From: Lysinibacillus pakistanensis
GTDB taxonomy: Bacteria; Bacillota; Bacilli; Bacillales_A; Planococcaceae
DNA length: 64,000 nucleotides
Assembly (NCBI RefSeq): GCF_030123245.1
Contig: NZ_CP126101.1
Location: 3,780,501 to 3,844,500 of the forward strand
Direction of reading: 5' to 3'
Shown here piece after piece: positions 52,940 through 63,411 of the stretch; position 1 is the first letter of the stretch, and each line of letters starts with the position of its first letter. Under the pieces are notes generated by a model. That model was not told where the DNA came from, ran no database searches, and was given only the letters and a program-made list of their open reading frames with translations. A program made the translations under genes and the position numbers.

Positions 52940-55306
52940 TTATTTCAATTCCACAACCGTGACTCCAAAGCCACCCTCACCGGCTTCACCAAAACGGAAG
53001 GATTTTACACGCTTATGCTTTTTCAAATAGTTTTGAATTCCCTGACGCAATGCACCTGTACCAACACCGTGAATAATCGAAACACGCCCATAATTAGCTA
53101 GTAGAGCATCATCAATATATTTTTCTGTACGTAAAATAGCATCCTCGAAACGTTCACCACGTAGATCTAATTCTAATTTCACATGGCTATTTCGGTTTTT
53201 AACACCTGCAATACGTTGCAAGGGCTCTTTTTCCGGCTTGATGTATTCAAGGTCACTATCCGAAATTTTCATTTTCAAAATGCCCATTTGCACAACCCAT
53301 TCAGAATCAGACACTTTTTCCAGCAAAGTACCCCGTTGACCATAGCTTAACACCTTTACCTCATCTCCGACAACTAGGTTTTGAGCGCGAGCCTTGACTT
53401 GAGCTGCTTTCTTTAGCACCTTATTGTTATCTAGAGGCGTCGCATCTTCTAAGCGTTTACGAGCCTCAATAAGCTCATGCTCCTTCACGACCTGGTCCGC
53501 ATTTTTACGCATTTCACGCAATTCAGCTATGATTGATTCAGCTTCTCTCTTCGCCTCATCGATAATTTTACGAGCCTTTTCCTTCGCTTTTTTATCGAGT
53601 GCCTCTTTACGCTCCTCATAAGCCTGTAGCTTATCCTGCAGGTCTTTGCGTAAGGCTTCGGATTCCATCAGTAATTCATGAGATCGCTCTGCATCATCCT
53701 CGGATTGGCGTCGTGTCTCCTCAAGTGAAGCAATCATTGACTCCACTTCATGACGATCTGTGCCTGTAAAGCCTTTCGCTCTATCTATTATAGATTCTGG
53801 TAGGCCAAGACGGCTTGAAATTTCAAATGCATTGGAGCGACCTGGAACACCAATAAGTAGACGGTAAGTTGGACTCAAAGTTTCAATATCAAACTCCACA
53901 CTTGCATTGGCAACGCCAGGACGATTATACCCATAAGCTTTTAATTCTGGATAGTGAGTCGTTGCCATCACACGAGCTCCTCTTCCATGTACTTCATCTA
54001 AAATAGAAATAGCAAGAGCTGCACCCTCCTGTGGATCTGTCCCAGCACCTAGTTCATCGAAGAGCACTAGTGACTCATGATCAAACTTTTGTAAAATGTC
54101 TACAATATTAACCATATGTGAGGAGAACGTTGATAGTGATTGCTCAATAGACTGTTCATCACCAATATCTGCAAATAACTGCTTGAAAACTGCTAATTCT
54201 GAACCGTCTAGAGCAGGTACAGGTAATCCAGCCTGTGCCATCAATGTACATAATCCAACTGTTTTTAACGTTACAGTTTTCCCACCAGTGTTTGGTCCTG
54301 TAATAACAATTGCCGTAATGTCTTTGCCGAATTCAATATCATTGGCAACTGCAGTGTCAATCGGTAAAAGTGGATGACGTGCTCGTACTAGGCGAATATA
54401 ACCGTCGTTATTCATTTTTGGCATTGTACATTTGTTTGCTTGCCCATATTTCCCCTTTGCTAAAATAACGTCTATCTCACCAAGTACTTTCACTAAATTA
54501 AATAAATCAGGGGCTACTTCCTCTACCATAGCACTTAAAGCAAGTAAAATGCGTTCAATTTCAGCTTGCTCCTTCATTTTTAGTCGATGAATCTCATTAT
54601 TTGCTTGTACAACCGAATCTGGCTCGATGAATAATGTTTGCCCCGAAGACGATTGATCATGCACAATTCCACCATAATGATGACGATACTCCTGTTTAAC
54701 AGGAATAACGAAGCGATCATTCCGAATCGTTACAAGTGCATCTGACAGCATTTTTGCAGCATTACTGCCACGTATAAGGCTTTCAAGCTTTGAACGAACC
54801 TTAGCCTCCTCTGCACGCAAAGATTGGCGAATGGAACGTAAAGTTTGACTTGCTGAATCTAACACTGAACCATTGTCATCAATACAATTGTTAATTTCGT
54901 GCTGCAAGCCAGTTAAAACAGGCATTGCCTCCTTTTTAGTGATGAAATGAGGAATCTCAATCACTGCTTCTGATTCAATATCCTCAATGAAATTGCGAAG
55001 AATTCTGCTAGCACGAATTGTACTTGAAACTTCCATCAATTCCATCGCTGAAAGCATACCACCGATTTGTGCACGTCTTGCGGCAGGGCGTACATCAAAA
55101 ATTCCACCCATCGGTACATTGCTTTTTACACGTAAAATGGAAAGTCCTTCATCCATTTCCTCTAATAATTGTACAACTTTCTCATAGTCTGTCTGTGGTA
55201 CAAGCTCATCAATAGCCGTTTTGCCAATAGATGAAGTACAGTATGTAGCCACTTGCTGACGTACTTTATCATATTCTAGTGTTTTCAATGCGCGTTCTGC
55301 GATCAC
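52940..55306 (-). CDS. mutS2: Endonuclease MutS2
   Basis: 788 residues from GTG 55306, eight bases after AGGAGG; the GTG at 55315 overlaps that site. Core and clamp domains (1-310), ATPase with Walker A TGPNTGGKTVTLKT (about 335) and DELGAGTDPQEGAAL. A long coiled coil (about 510-620) leads to a C-terminal Smr nuclease domain with LDLRGERFEDAILRTEKYI and IIHGVGTGALRQG. Splits collided ribosomes/acts on branched DNA in Bacillus; not a mismatch repair protein. Confidence 0.96.
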   Translation of the reverse strand: MIAERALKTLEYDKVRQQVATYCTSSIGKTAIDELVPQTDYEKVVQLLEEMDEGLSILRVKSNVPMGGIFDVRPAARRAQIGGMLSAMELMEVSSTIRASRILRNFIEDIESEAVIEIPHFITKKEAMPVLTGLQHEINNCIDDNGSVLDSASQTLRSIRQSLRAEEAKVRSKLESLIRGSNAAKMLSDALVTIRNDRFVIPVKQEYRHHYGGIVHDQSSSGQTLFIEPDSVVQANNEIHRLKMKEQAEIERILLALSAMVEEVAPDLFNLVKVLGEIDVILAKGKYGQANKCTMPKMNNDGYIRLVRARHPLLPIDTAVANDIEFGKDITAIVITGPNTGGKTVTLKTVGLCTLMAQAGLPVPALDGSELAVFKQLFADIGDEQSIEQSLSTFSSHMVNIVDILQKFDHESLVLFDELGAGTDPQEGAALAISILDEVHGRGARVMATTHYPELKAYGYNRPGVANASVEFDIETLSPTYRLLIGVPGRSNAFEISSRLGLPESIIDRAKGFTGTDRHEVESMIASLEETRRQSEDDAERSHELLMESEALRKDLQDKLQAYEERKEALDKKAKEKARKIIDEAKREAESIIAELREMRKNADQVVKEHELIEARKRLEDATPLDNNKVLKKAAQVKARAQNLVVGDEVKVLSYGQRGTLLEKVSDSEWVVQMGILKMKISDSDLEYIKPEKEPLQRIAGVKNRNSHVKLELDLRGERFEDAILRTEKYIDDALLANYGRVSIIHGVGTGALRQGIQNYLKKHKRVKSFRFGEAGEGGFGVTVVELK

Positions 55307-55324
55307 TGAGAACACCTCCTCAAC

Positions 55325-57034
55325 CTATTTATTTCGTCGAATAAACGCCTCAAATTGTTCCCGCGTCCATGTATTCACAATCATATCCTTTTTCAACCAT
55401 GCTTTGTTTGCATAACGAACCCCTATATCCATAAAACGTAAATGAGTAATATCATGGGCATCGGTATTAATGGCTACAGGCACACCAGCTACCATGGCCA
55501 TTTCTAAATGCTCTACACATAAATCAAGTCGATATGGATTGGCATTTAACTCTAAAATTTTACCATACTCCTTCGCCCAAGCAATTAATTGTTCCATATC
55601 GGGATTATAACCTTGACGGTCCTCAATAATTCGACCTGTAGGATGCGCAATCATATGCACATATGGATTTTGCATCGCCGTTAGTAAACGTGCCATTATT
55701 TTTTCCTGAGACTGTGTAAAGCTAGAATGGATAGAGGCAATCACAAAATCTAACTCTTTTAATACTTCATCTTCAAAATCAAGCGTCCCATCTGGCAAAA
55801 TATCCATTTCTGTTCCTGCATATAAATGAAATTCCGAATGTGCCTTATTAAATGCTTCAATTTCAGCACGTTGCTTTATTAAACGTTCAGGCGTTAAACC
55901 ATTTGCTACCTTTAAAAATTGCGAATGGTCCGTTATAACGCTATATTGATAACCTCGTGCGATTAAAGCCTTGCCCATTTCTGCCACAGAATAGGCTCCA
56001 TCTGACCATGTCGTATGCATATGCAAATCTGCCTTGATATCCTCTAGTTTCACTAAAGTGTGAATATCCTTGCTTTTGTCAAACTCCGTTGTACCAGTGC
56101 GTAGACTTGGAGGGATAAACGGTAAATCAAAATGGGCAAAAAACGCTGCTTCATCTTTAAAGGTCAATACGTTCCCGTCTTCCTGCTCAACACCATATTC
56201 ACTAATCTTCTCACCACGTGCTTTTGCAATTTGACGCATACGAACATTATGATCCTTAGAGCCTGTAAAATGATGTAAGGCAGTTGCATATTCCGCATCT
56301 TTTACTAAACGGAAATCCACACTTATTGGCTCATCTAAATCTAATATGACAGAAATTTTCGTATCACCAGCTGCTACCACTTCCTGTATCGAAAGCTTAT
56401 TCAGCAGTTGCTCACGAACAGCCCCAACTGCTTCAGTTACAACAATAAAATCAATATCCTTACTTGTTTCCGCAGCCCGACGGAAGCTTCCAGCAACTGA
56501 AAAACGCTCCACTTCCTTCATACTACCTAGAAGTGCTTCTATTTGTAAAACAACAGGCTCCAGTTGCCATATTGGTAAACGTTCTGAACGATTAGCTAAA
56601 TTGGCAAGCTCCTTTAATATTTTTTCTTCTGTTTTCGCTGCAAAGCCTGCTAGCTCACGAACTTTACATGCCTCACATGCTGCCTTTAGGCTTTCCGCAG
56701 AATCAATTCCTAACTCTTGATGAAGCTTGGCTATTTTTTTCCCACCTAATCCAGGTAATTTTAATAATGGTAGTAAGCCTTTAGGAACAACTTCTTCTAA
56801 TTCCTTTAATAGACTTGATTGTCCAGTTGTCATTAAATCTTCAATGACAGCGGCAGTTCCTTTACCAATTCCTTTAAGTTTCGTTACATCCTCCATCTCA
56901 CTTAATGAGCGTTCGTCTCCCTCAAGAGCCGCAGCTGCTTTTCGAAAGGCTGATACTTTAAATGGATTTTCCCCCTGTAATTCAATATATAATGCGATTT
57001 TTTCAAGTGTTCGAATAATTGTCTTTTTGTTCAA
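55325..57034 (-). CDS. polX: Family X DNA polymerase/3'-5' exonuclease PolX
   Basis: 569 residues, TTG start after AGGAGGAAC. N-terminal helix-hairpin-helix units (LKGIGKGTAAVIEDL, LPGLGGKKIAKLHQELGID), pol-beta palm with AGSFRRAAETSKDIDFIVV and ISVDFRLV, and a PHP domain (about 335-560) starting ADLHMHTTWSDGAYS with INTDAHD. Gap-filling polymerase with Mn-dependent exonuclease for base excision repair. A hairpin terminator sits in its leader. Confidence 0.95.
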   Translation of the reverse strand: MNKKTIIRTLEKIALYIELQGENPFKVSAFRKAAAALEGDERSLSEMEDVTKLKGIGKGTAAVIEDLMTTGQSSLLKELEEVVPKGLLPLLKLPGLGGKKIAKLHQELGIDSAESLKAACEACKVRELAGFAAKTEEKILKELANLANRSERLPIWQLEPVVLQIEALLGSMKEVERFSVAGSFRRAAETSKDIDFIVVTEAVGAVREQLLNKLSIQEVVAAGDTKISVILDLDEPISVDFRLVKDAEYATALHHFTGSKDHNVRMRQIAKARGEKISEYGVEQEDGNVLTFKDEAAFFAHFDLPFIPPSLRTGTTEFDKSKDIHTLVKLEDIKADLHMHTTWSDGAYSVAEMGKALIARGYQYSVITDHSQFLKVANGLTPERLIKQRAEIEAFNKAHSEFHLYAGTEMDILPDGTLDFEDEVLKELDFVIASIHSSFTQSQEKIMARLLTAMQNPYVHMIAHPTGRIIEDRQGYNPDMEQLIAWAKEYGKILELNANPYRLDLCVEHLEMAMVAGVPVAINTDAHDITHLRFMDIGVRYANKAWLKKDMIVNTWTREQFEAFIRRNK

Positions 57035-57053
57035 CAGAAGTTCCTCCTATCGT

Positions 57054-57085
57054 AAAAACACTTCTCTCACAGCCGAGAGAAGTGC
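57054..57085 (-). terminator. Hairpin terminator between cvpA and polX
   Basis: Minus strand CACTTCTCTC-GGCTGT-GAGAGAAGTG, 10 perfect pairs, followed by TTTTTACG. It should lower read-through from zapA-cvpA into polX-mutS2. Confidence 0.8.
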
Positions 57086-57093
57086 AAAGTTTA

Positions 57094-57633
57094 CTATTGC
57101 ATATAAATATACCACCAGTTTTGAAACATCTTTGTAATAATTGGTGTATGCTCCAAAATAAGACCACTTATCAATGACTTCGATATTAACCCTTGAATAA
57201 AATCAACTGGCAATAAAGCAAGAATGTATAGCAAAATAAACATAATTAAATAGTTTTCAATCATGCCAAACAATGCTCCAAGCCAACGATTTAAAGTATT
57301 TAACACTGGTAAATACGCTATAAAATCGAAAATTGACGCAATAATTTGCAAGGAAATTTTCACAGCGAAGAAAATAACAGCGAAGGCAATGACACGGTAA
57401 AATGTGCTGTCTAAATCCAGACTATCTATGACTACGCCAAGACTACCTGAATCTGTTACACCTGGATATGGAATCCAAAACACAAATTTTTGTGCTAATG
57501 GCTTATAATAAATATACGCAACAATGATGGCAACTATAAAGCTGACGATATGCATCATCTGAACGATGAAACCTCGTTTTGCACCAATAATAAGTCCAGC
57601 TAATAGCACCGCCAATATGATTAAATCTAGCAT
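57094..57633 (-). CDS. cvpA: CvpA family membrane protein
   Basis: 179 residues, AAGGG upstream. Four transmembrane segments with the family start MLDLIILAVLLAGLIIGAKR-GF and TLNRWLGALFGMIENYLIMF. Same order as yshB in Bacillus. Exact role unknown; it starts five bases after zapA ends. Confidence 0.92.
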   Translation of the reverse strand: MLDLIILAVLLAGLIIGAKRGFIVQMMHIVSFIVAIIVAYIYYKPLAQKFVFWIPYPGVTDSGSLGVVIDSLDLDSTFYRVIAFAVIFFAVKISLQIIASIFDFIAYLPVLNTLNRWLGALFGMIENYLIMFILLYILALLPVDFIQGLISKSLISGLILEHTPIITKMFQNWWYIYMQ

Positions 57634-57638
57634 TCACT

Positions 57639-57899
57639 TCAACCCTTTAATTTTTTCAATTCTTCTTCTAGTTGCTCCATCTGCTCTTTTAATAGTAAAT
57701 AATCGTGAACAGTATTTACTGCTGTTAGAACAGCTAGTTTTGTACTATCAAGTGAGGGGTTATGTAAATTCATTTCGCGCATACGGTCATCAACAATTGA
57801 AGCGACAAGTCGCATATGTCCAATGGATTCAGAGCCGACCATTTTATATGTGTGACCATATATTTCCACAGAAATTTTATTCTTTTCTTGATTTTCCAT
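57639..57899 (-). CDS. zapA: Cell division protein ZapA
   Basis: 86 residues, AGGAGGGTGCG upstream. N-terminal [20 protein letters not shown], then [12 protein letters not shown], and a C-terminal coiled coil ([17 protein letters not shown]). Binds FtsZ and bundles its filaments. First gene of the zapA-cvpA pair, divergent from rnhC. Confidence 0.95.
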   Translation of the reverse strand: MENQEKNKISVEIYGHTYKMVGSESIGHMRLVASIVDDRMREMNLHNPSLDSTKLAVLTAVNTVHDYLLLKEQMEQLEEELKKLKG

Positions 57900-58034
57900 A
57901 GTCGCACCCTCCTTTTTTAATCTTTATGTTCACGATTTTTTTAGTTGTGAACAGAATCACACAAAAAAGCTATTTATTATCATACCATGAAAGATATAAA
58001 ATTGTGAACAATGAGGACAGAAAGGGACGATTAA

Positions 58035-58958
58035 ATGTCAAATATTGTGCTATCAATATCACCAAATATACAAAAAGAAGTGATGGCCTTCTATGCAAAC
58101 CATTATGTAGAGCGAAAGGCACCTGGTGTTATCTTTGCCGCAAAGCTTCCAGATACGGCAATCACCATGTACAAATCAGGTAAATTAATGTTTCAAGGGG
58201 GAGGAGCTGAACGAGAAGCTGCTCGCTGGGGCAGTAGCATCCCTAGTCCGCCAAAAGCTTCAGCCATAGGTGCAAAGGGAGATGTTTTGCCTGATGGCTT
58301 TGCTACAATGTCAGTGCTCGGCTCTGATGAAACTGGCACTGGCGATTATTTCGGTCCAATTACTGTAGCAGCTGTTTATGTTCCTTCATCGAAGATTGAG
58401 CTTGTCAATGAGCTTGGGGTAAAAGATTCAAAAATGCTAACAGATGACTATATGCGTAAAATAGCGCCAGATTTACGTGCTGCCTGTGTCAATAGTGTAC
58501 TTATACTGCGGAATGAGAAGTATAATGATTTACAGGCAAAGGGCTATTCACAGGGAAAAATGAAGGCAATGATGCACAATAAAGCACTTAACAATACTCT
58601 AGTGAAAATGGCACCAGAAAAACCACAGCATATTTTAATCGATCAGTTTGCTGAACGAGGCGTATACTATAATTATTTAAAGAATGAGCGAGAAATTGTC
58701 CGAGAGAATGTGCTTTTTTCAACAAAAGCTGAGCAATTGCATGTTTCAGTCGCAACAGCCTCAATATTAGCTCGCGCAGCTTTCTTAAAGGAAATGGATC
58801 GACTTAGTGAACTTGCTGGAATCGAATTATTAAAGGGAGCTTCTGCAAAAGTAGATGCTTTAGCAGCACGTATTTGGCGTGGTCAAGGTGAGAATTTTTT
58901 ACGCACTATAACGAAATGGCATTTTGCAAATACCGAAAAAGCAAGGAAAATGATTTAA
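58035..58958 (+). CDS. rnhC: Ribonuclease HIII
   Basis: 307 residues, AAAGGGACG upstream. N-terminal TBP-like substrate-binding domain (about 1-85). The catalytic domain starts at GSDETGTGDYFGPITVAAVY (D and E, about 98), with KDSKMLTDD and a later D in ILIDQFAERG. Removes RNA from RNA/DNA hybrids. Only plus-strand gene of this region; order zapA-rnhC-pheT as in Bacillus. Confidence 0.96.
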   Translation: MSNIVLSISPNIQKEVMAFYANHYVERKAPGVIFAAKLPDTAITMYKSGKLMFQGGGAEREAARWGSSIPSPPKASAIGAKGDVLPDGFATMSVLGSDETGTGDYFGPITVAAVYVPSSKIELVNELGVKDSKMLTDDYMRKIAPDLRAACVNSVLILRNEKYNDLQAKGYSQGKMKAMMHNKALNNTLVKMAPEKPQHILIDQFAERGVYYNYLKNEREIVRENVLFSTKAEQLHVSVATASILARAAFLKEMDRLSELAGIELLKGASAKVDALAARIWRGQGENFLRTITKWHFANTEKARKMI

Positions 58959-59036
58959 ATCATTTTCGTCTTGGCGTAATTGTAGCTGCCGCTACAGATA
59001 AACAATGCATCCTGATCATCCGCAAGGGGATTTAGG

Positions 59037-59160
59037 CCAACAGATGTTTTTTGTGCGAAAGCGTAGTGTTAACGCAGCGGCAGCAACATGTTGTTTTTTT
59101 GTGCGAAAGCGTAGTGCTAACGCAGCGGCAGCAACATGATGTGTTTTGTGCGGAAGCGTA
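59037..59160. repeat. 48-bp tandem repeat and inverted relative
   Basis: GTGCGAAAGCGTAGTG recurs at 59053, 59101 and, worn, at 59148 (periods 48 and 47), with AACGCAGCGGCAGCAACATG between. A reverse-complement relative lies at about 59257-59277 (TGCGGCTGCCGCTATGCTTTC minus its ends). The 58959-59311 gap has no gene; a minus-strand frame at 59016-59222 is made of the repeat. Confidence 0.7.
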
Positions 59161-59311
59161 GACTGAGTTCCACTATTCCAGTAGATGTTTGGACACCCAC
59201 TGATAAGGAACCAAAACCGCATTCATCTCACCACCTGTAGAGATGGGAGTTCTGTATCTGCGGCTGCCGCTATGCTTTCGATACAAGAAACATTTGCTGA
59301 ATGAAGATAAA

Positions 59312-59340
59312 AAAAGACTGCCCCGTAAGACAGTCTTCCT
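59312..59340 (-). terminator. Terminator of pheST
   Basis: Minus strand AAGACTGTCTTACGG, then CAGTCTTTTTTTATC; twelve bases below pheT. Confidence 0.88.
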
Positions 59341-59351
59341 AAATAATAATA

Positions 59352-61769
59352 TTAACGTACTTCTGTACCTTCAATTGTTGCAATAGCTTTTAGCACTTTG
59401 TTATGTGCTGCAACAACTTCTTCATCTGTTAAAGTACGCTCTGGGTCAAGGTAAGTGAGTGAGAATGCAACAGATTTTTTATCTGGCTCCATTTTTTCAC
59501 CTTCGTAAACATCAAATACACGAACGTCTTTCAATAATTTTACGCCAGCTGAACGGATAGCTGTGATGACTTCTCCTGCAGTTGTAGCGCGATTCATGAT
59601 TAAAGCGATATCACGAGACATTGCTGGGAAGCGTGGCACCGATGTGTAGGCAAGCGGTTCTTCTTGTTCAGTGGCATTTAATAATGCTACTAAATTCATT
59701 TCCATGACATATGTGTCTTTAACACCCCACGCTTTTTGCTCTGCGGGATGTAAACCACCAATAATGCCAACTTGCTCACCATCTAAAAGAATGTTAGCTG
59801 TGCGTCCTGGATGCAAGCCATCGACTTGTGCTTGCACGAATGAAATGCGATTTTCTAAACCAAGCTTACCAATAACGCCCTCTACAATGCCTTTTAAGAC
59901 AAAGAAGTCAACTGCTTTTTTCTCACCCTGCCAAGCATGATCTAACCATTTTCCTGTTAAAACTGCTGCTACATGCTCTTCCTCATATGGCTGCCCTTCT
60001 TCTAGTTGACCAAGAAACACAGAACCAACCTCATAAAGTGCCACGCTTTCAGCTTGACGCGCTACATTATAAGCTGCTGCTTCAATTAAATGTGGAATTA
60101 GACTCTGACGTAAAGTTGAACGTTCTTCACTCATAGGCATTAGCAAGCGAGTGACTGGCTCAGCCTTCAATGCAAAGCGCTGTGACAGTGCCTCAGATGT
60201 TAATGAATAGGTTACAGCCTGATAAAGCCCTGCTCCCTCCATAAAATTACGAACTACACGACGATGTGCTTGATATGGTGTTAAACCACCTACTTGCGTA
60301 GCACCCTCTGGTAATGTCATCGGGATTTCATCATAACCAAATAAACGAGCAATTTCCTCAACGATATCCTCTTCAATTTTAATATCTTGACGACGCGTTG
60401 GCGCATCAATTATTAACAAGCCGTTCGCTGCCTCTACACTGAATTTCAGACGTTCTAAAATAGAAAGCATATCCTCTAAAGAAATTTTCATTCCTAAACG
60501 CTCATTAATAAAGTCTGGGGACACAACAACACGAGCTGGTGTTTTATCCAGTTCATCGACAAGACATGTGCCTTCCAACACTTCCCCACCAGCAAGTTCA
60601 GCTAATAAAGCTGCTGCACGTTCTGCTGCTGGTAACACACGGTTAGGGTCAACACCCTTTTCGAAACGAGCAGAAGCATCTGAGCGCAAGCCAAGACGAC
60701 GTGAAGTTTGGCGTACAGTTAAGCCATCGAAATAAGCAGATTCAATAACAACTGTTGTAGTAGACTCTATTACCTCAGAATTTGCACCACCCATTACACC
60801 TGCAATAGCTACTGGTTCCTTACCATTAGTAATCACTAAATCAGTCGCTTTTAATGTACGTTCTTGGTCATCTAAAGTTGTAATTTGTTCACCCTCTGTT
60901 GCTTTACGGACAACGATTTCACCTGTTGCAAGGCTATCATAGTCAAAGGCATGAAGCGGTTGACCGTATTCCATTAAAATGTAGTTCGTTATATCCACAA
61001 CATTATTGTGTGGACGAACACCCGCAGCCATTAAACGATTTTGTAGCCACATTGGTGATTCTGCAATTTTTACATTTTTCACAACTTTAGCAACGTACAT
61101 TGGGTTTGCTTGCAAATCTTCTACTCGAAGCTTTAACTTGTCTTCCGCTTTTTCAGTAGATGTGTTATAGGAAATTTCTGGATACTCCACTTCTTCTGAA
61201 AGAATTGCACCAACTTCATATGCCACACCTAGCATTGACAGTGCATCTGATCGATTTGGTGTTAAACCTAGCTCTAGTACTGTATCTCGTAAACCTAAAA
61301 TAGCAAGGGCATCTGAACCAATTTCAGCATCAGCAGGAAGTACATAAATCCCCTCAGAATATGCTTTAGGAACAAGCTTCCCTTCGATTCCTAGCTCTTG
61401 CAACGAACAAATCATACCATTTGATTCATGTCCACGAAGTTTCGCTTTTTTTATTTTAATGCCACCTGGTAAATGTGCACCTGGACGAGCCACAATAACT
61501 TTTTGTCCCGCATCAACATTTGGTGCGCCGCAAATAATTTGTTGTAGCTCTGCTTCGCCAACATCCACTTGGCAAATATTTAATTTATCCGCTTCAGGGT
61601 GTTTTTCTTTTGATACGACATAGCCCACTACAACTTTATCCATTCCGTTAACACGATCAATTACTGCATCTACCTCAATTCCAGAGCGCGTAATTTTTTC
61701 CGCTAACTGCTCAGGCACTAAATTCTGTGTACTTACATAATCTTTTAACCATTCTAATGAAACTAACAT
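59352..61769 (-). CDS. pheT: Phenylalanine-tRNA ligase beta subunit
   Basis: 805 residues, AAGGGAGGATT upstream. N-terminal tRNA-binding domain (KHPEADKLNICQVDVGEAEL, QIICGAPNVDAGQKVIVARP), B3/B4 editing domain with AIAGVMGGANSEV, B5 and the C-terminal ferredoxin-like anticodon domain (VPRFPAMSRDIALIM to VAFSLTYLDPERTLTDEE). Works as alpha2-beta2 with PheS. Confidence 0.97.
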   Translation of the reverse strand: MLVSLEWLKDYVSTQNLVPEQLAEKITRSGIEVDAVIDRVNGMDKVVVGYVVSKEKHPEADKLNICQVDVGEAELQQIICGAPNVDAGQKVIVARPGAHLPGGIKIKKAKLRGHESNGMICSLQELGIEGKLVPKAYSEGIYVLPADAEIGSDALAILGLRDTVLELGLTPNRSDALSMLGVAYEVGAILSEEVEYPEISYNTSTEKAEDKLKLRVEDLQANPMYVAKVVKNVKIAESPMWLQNRLMAAGVRPHNNVVDITNYILMEYGQPLHAFDYDSLATGEIVVRKATEGEQITTLDDQERTLKATDLVITNGKEPVAIAGVMGGANSEVIESTTTVVIESAYFDGLTVRQTSRRLGLRSDASARFEKGVDPNRVLPAAERAAALLAELAGGEVLEGTCLVDELDKTPARVVVSPDFINERLGMKISLEDMLSILERLKFSVEAANGLLIIDAPTRRQDIKIEEDIVEEIARLFGYDEIPMTLPEGATQVGGLTPYQAHRRVVRNFMEGAGLYQAVTYSLTSEALSQRFALKAEPVTRLLMPMSEERSTLRQSLIPHLIEAAAYNVARQAESVALYEVGSVFLGQLEEGQPYEEEHVAAVLTGKWLDHAWQGEKKAVDFFVLKGIVEGVIGKLGLENRISFVQAQVDGLHPGRTANILLDGEQVGIIGGLHPAEQKAWGVKDTYVMEMNLVALLNATEQEEPLAYTSVPRFPAMSRDIALIMNRATTAGEVITAIRSAGVKLLKDVRVFDVYEGEKMEPDKKSVAFSLTYLDPERTLTDEEVVAAHNKVLKAIATIEGTEVR

Positions 61770-61783
61770 TTTTTAATCCTCCC

Positions 61784-62821
61784 TTACGCCTCTGTTCGCT
61801 CGAATTGTGATAAGAAACGTGTATCACTTGTGTAGAAATGACGAATATCGTCGACACCATATTTTAACATCGCAATACGTTCTGCACCGATACCAAATGC
61901 AAAGCCTGAAACTTTTTTGGGATCATAGCCAGCCATTTCAAGCACATTTGGATGTACCATACCAGCACCTAAAATTTCAATCCAGCCTGTACCTTTACAT
62001 ACATTACAGCCTGAACCACCACATTTAAAGCAAGAAATATCCATTTCAACAGATGGCTCTGTGAATGGGAAGAAACTTGGACGTAAGCGGATTTCGCGAT
62101 CAGCACCAAACATTTTCTTCGCTAAAGTATCTAAAGTACCTTTAAGGTCGCTCATGCGAATATTTTCGCCAATCACTAATCCTTCAATTTGCATGAACTG
62201 GTGTGAGTGTGTAGCATCATCGTTGTCGCGGCGGAATACTTTACCTGGGCAAATAATACGAATGGACTCACCTTTTTTCTCTTCCATTGTGCGAGCTTGC
62301 ACTGGAGATGTATGTGTACGTAACAATATTTCCTCGGAAATATAGAACGAATCTTGCATATCACGAGCAGGATGCCCCTTCGGTAGGTTTAGTGCTTCAA
62401 AGTTATAGTAATCCTTCTCAACTTCAGGACCTTCTGCAATTTCATAGCCCATACCGATAAATAAATCTTCAATTTCTTCAATGACACGTGTCAATGGATG
62501 ACGGTTTCCTACTTTAATTTCTCGGCCTGGTAATGTGACATCGATCGACTCACTTGCTAATTTTTCAGCAATTGCCGCTTCCTCAAGCACAGTTGCCTTT
62601 TCCTCTAAAACAGCTGTTACCTTTTCACGCACTGTATTCACTAAGGCACCCATTTTAGGGCGTTCCTCTGCCGATAATTTCCCCATCCCTTTTAATAAAT
62701 CAGTGATAGGTCCTTTTTTTCCCAGATATGCTACACGCACATCATTTAACTCTTTTAAAGTTGAAGCTGCTTCAATTTTAGCAAGTGCTTCTTGCTCTAA
62801 TTGCTTTAATTGCTCTTCCAT
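61784..62821 (-). CDS. pheS: Phenylalanine-tRNA ligase alpha subunit
   Basis: 345 residues from ATG 62821, eight bases after AAGGAGG; the frame to 62842 reads through that site. Class II motifs: [49 protein letters not shown] (motif 2) and [14 protein letters not shown] (motif 3). Charges tRNA-Phe; coupled to pheT by 14 bases. Confidence 0.97.
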   Translation of the reverse strand: MEEQLKQLEQEALAKIEAASTLKELNDVRVAYLGKKGPITDLLKGMGKLSAEERPKMGALVNTVREKVTAVLEEKATVLEEAAIAEKLASESIDVTLPGREIKVGNRHPLTRVIEEIEDLFIGMGYEIAEGPEVEKDYYNFEALNLPKGHPARDMQDSFYISEEILLRTHTSPVQARTMEEKKGESIRIICPGKVFRRDNDDATHSHQFMQIEGLVIGENIRMSDLKGTLDTLAKKMFGADREIRLRPSFFPFTEPSVEMDISCFKCGGSGCNVCKGTGWIEILGAGMVHPNVLEMAGYDPKKVSGFAFGIGAERIAMLKYGVDDIRHFYTSDTRFLSQFERTEA

Positions 62822-62957
62822 GTGTAAATCCTCCTTGTTCAAATCAATTTCTCTTTGGCATTTTTGAAGTTATCGCTTTGCCTTCACTACAGATTCTGAA
62901 TTGTCCTATACCATGTTTCACTTCCGCTACAGGATAAATGCCAGCTTTTTAATGGCA

Positions 62958-63225
62958 TAAAAAAACTCGCCCCTAAAAAAGGGACGAGGACATATTCGCG
63001 GTACCACCCTAGTTATTGCAAGGCAAACGCCAAGCAATCACTTCATTGACATAACGACTAGATTAAAGCCGGCTTACCTTTACAGCATTTTGCTGGTCCT
63101 GGTAGCTGCTCGCGGGCTGAATTCAAAACTGCATTGGTTCGGCGCTGGCTCTCAATCTCCGGCCTACGCTCCCTGTCGTCCATTCACAATCTTTACTACT
63201 TCCCGGTCAAAGCATTTTCATATTC
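62958..63225 (-). promoter_or_regulatory. T-box leader, phenylalanine-specific
   Basis: AGGGTGGTACCGCG lies at about 63010-62997 on the minus strand. The specifier loop reads TTTTGAATTCAGC, giving TTC (Phe) at 63121-63119. The terminator CTCGTCCC/GGGGCGAG with seven T residues ends at 62960. Controls pheST in response to uncharged tRNA-Phe. Confidence 0.93.
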
Positions 63226-63411
63226 AAGTTTACAATTTAAAAGTGATTATACAATACTATGCTCATGCAAATCAAGGGGCATCTTTCCATTATTGAGGAT
63301 ACTAATGATTCAAAAGTTTTTGAACCCTTCATTATGACAACGCATCCATCGATTTAAGCAATCTATCCTTCACTTTTGTTATTCTATCCATCAGTTTGAT
63401 AGTTCTATCCG
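63226..63411. other. Spacer upstream of the pheS leader
   Basis: AT-rich, expected to hold the pheS promoter; repeated TTCTATCC(A/G)T motifs (about 63358-63412) are seen but nothing more. Confidence 0.4.

Noticed and set aside
59016..59222. 68-codon minus-strand frame
   Set aside because: Consists of the 48-bp tandem repeat; the peptide simply echoes it.
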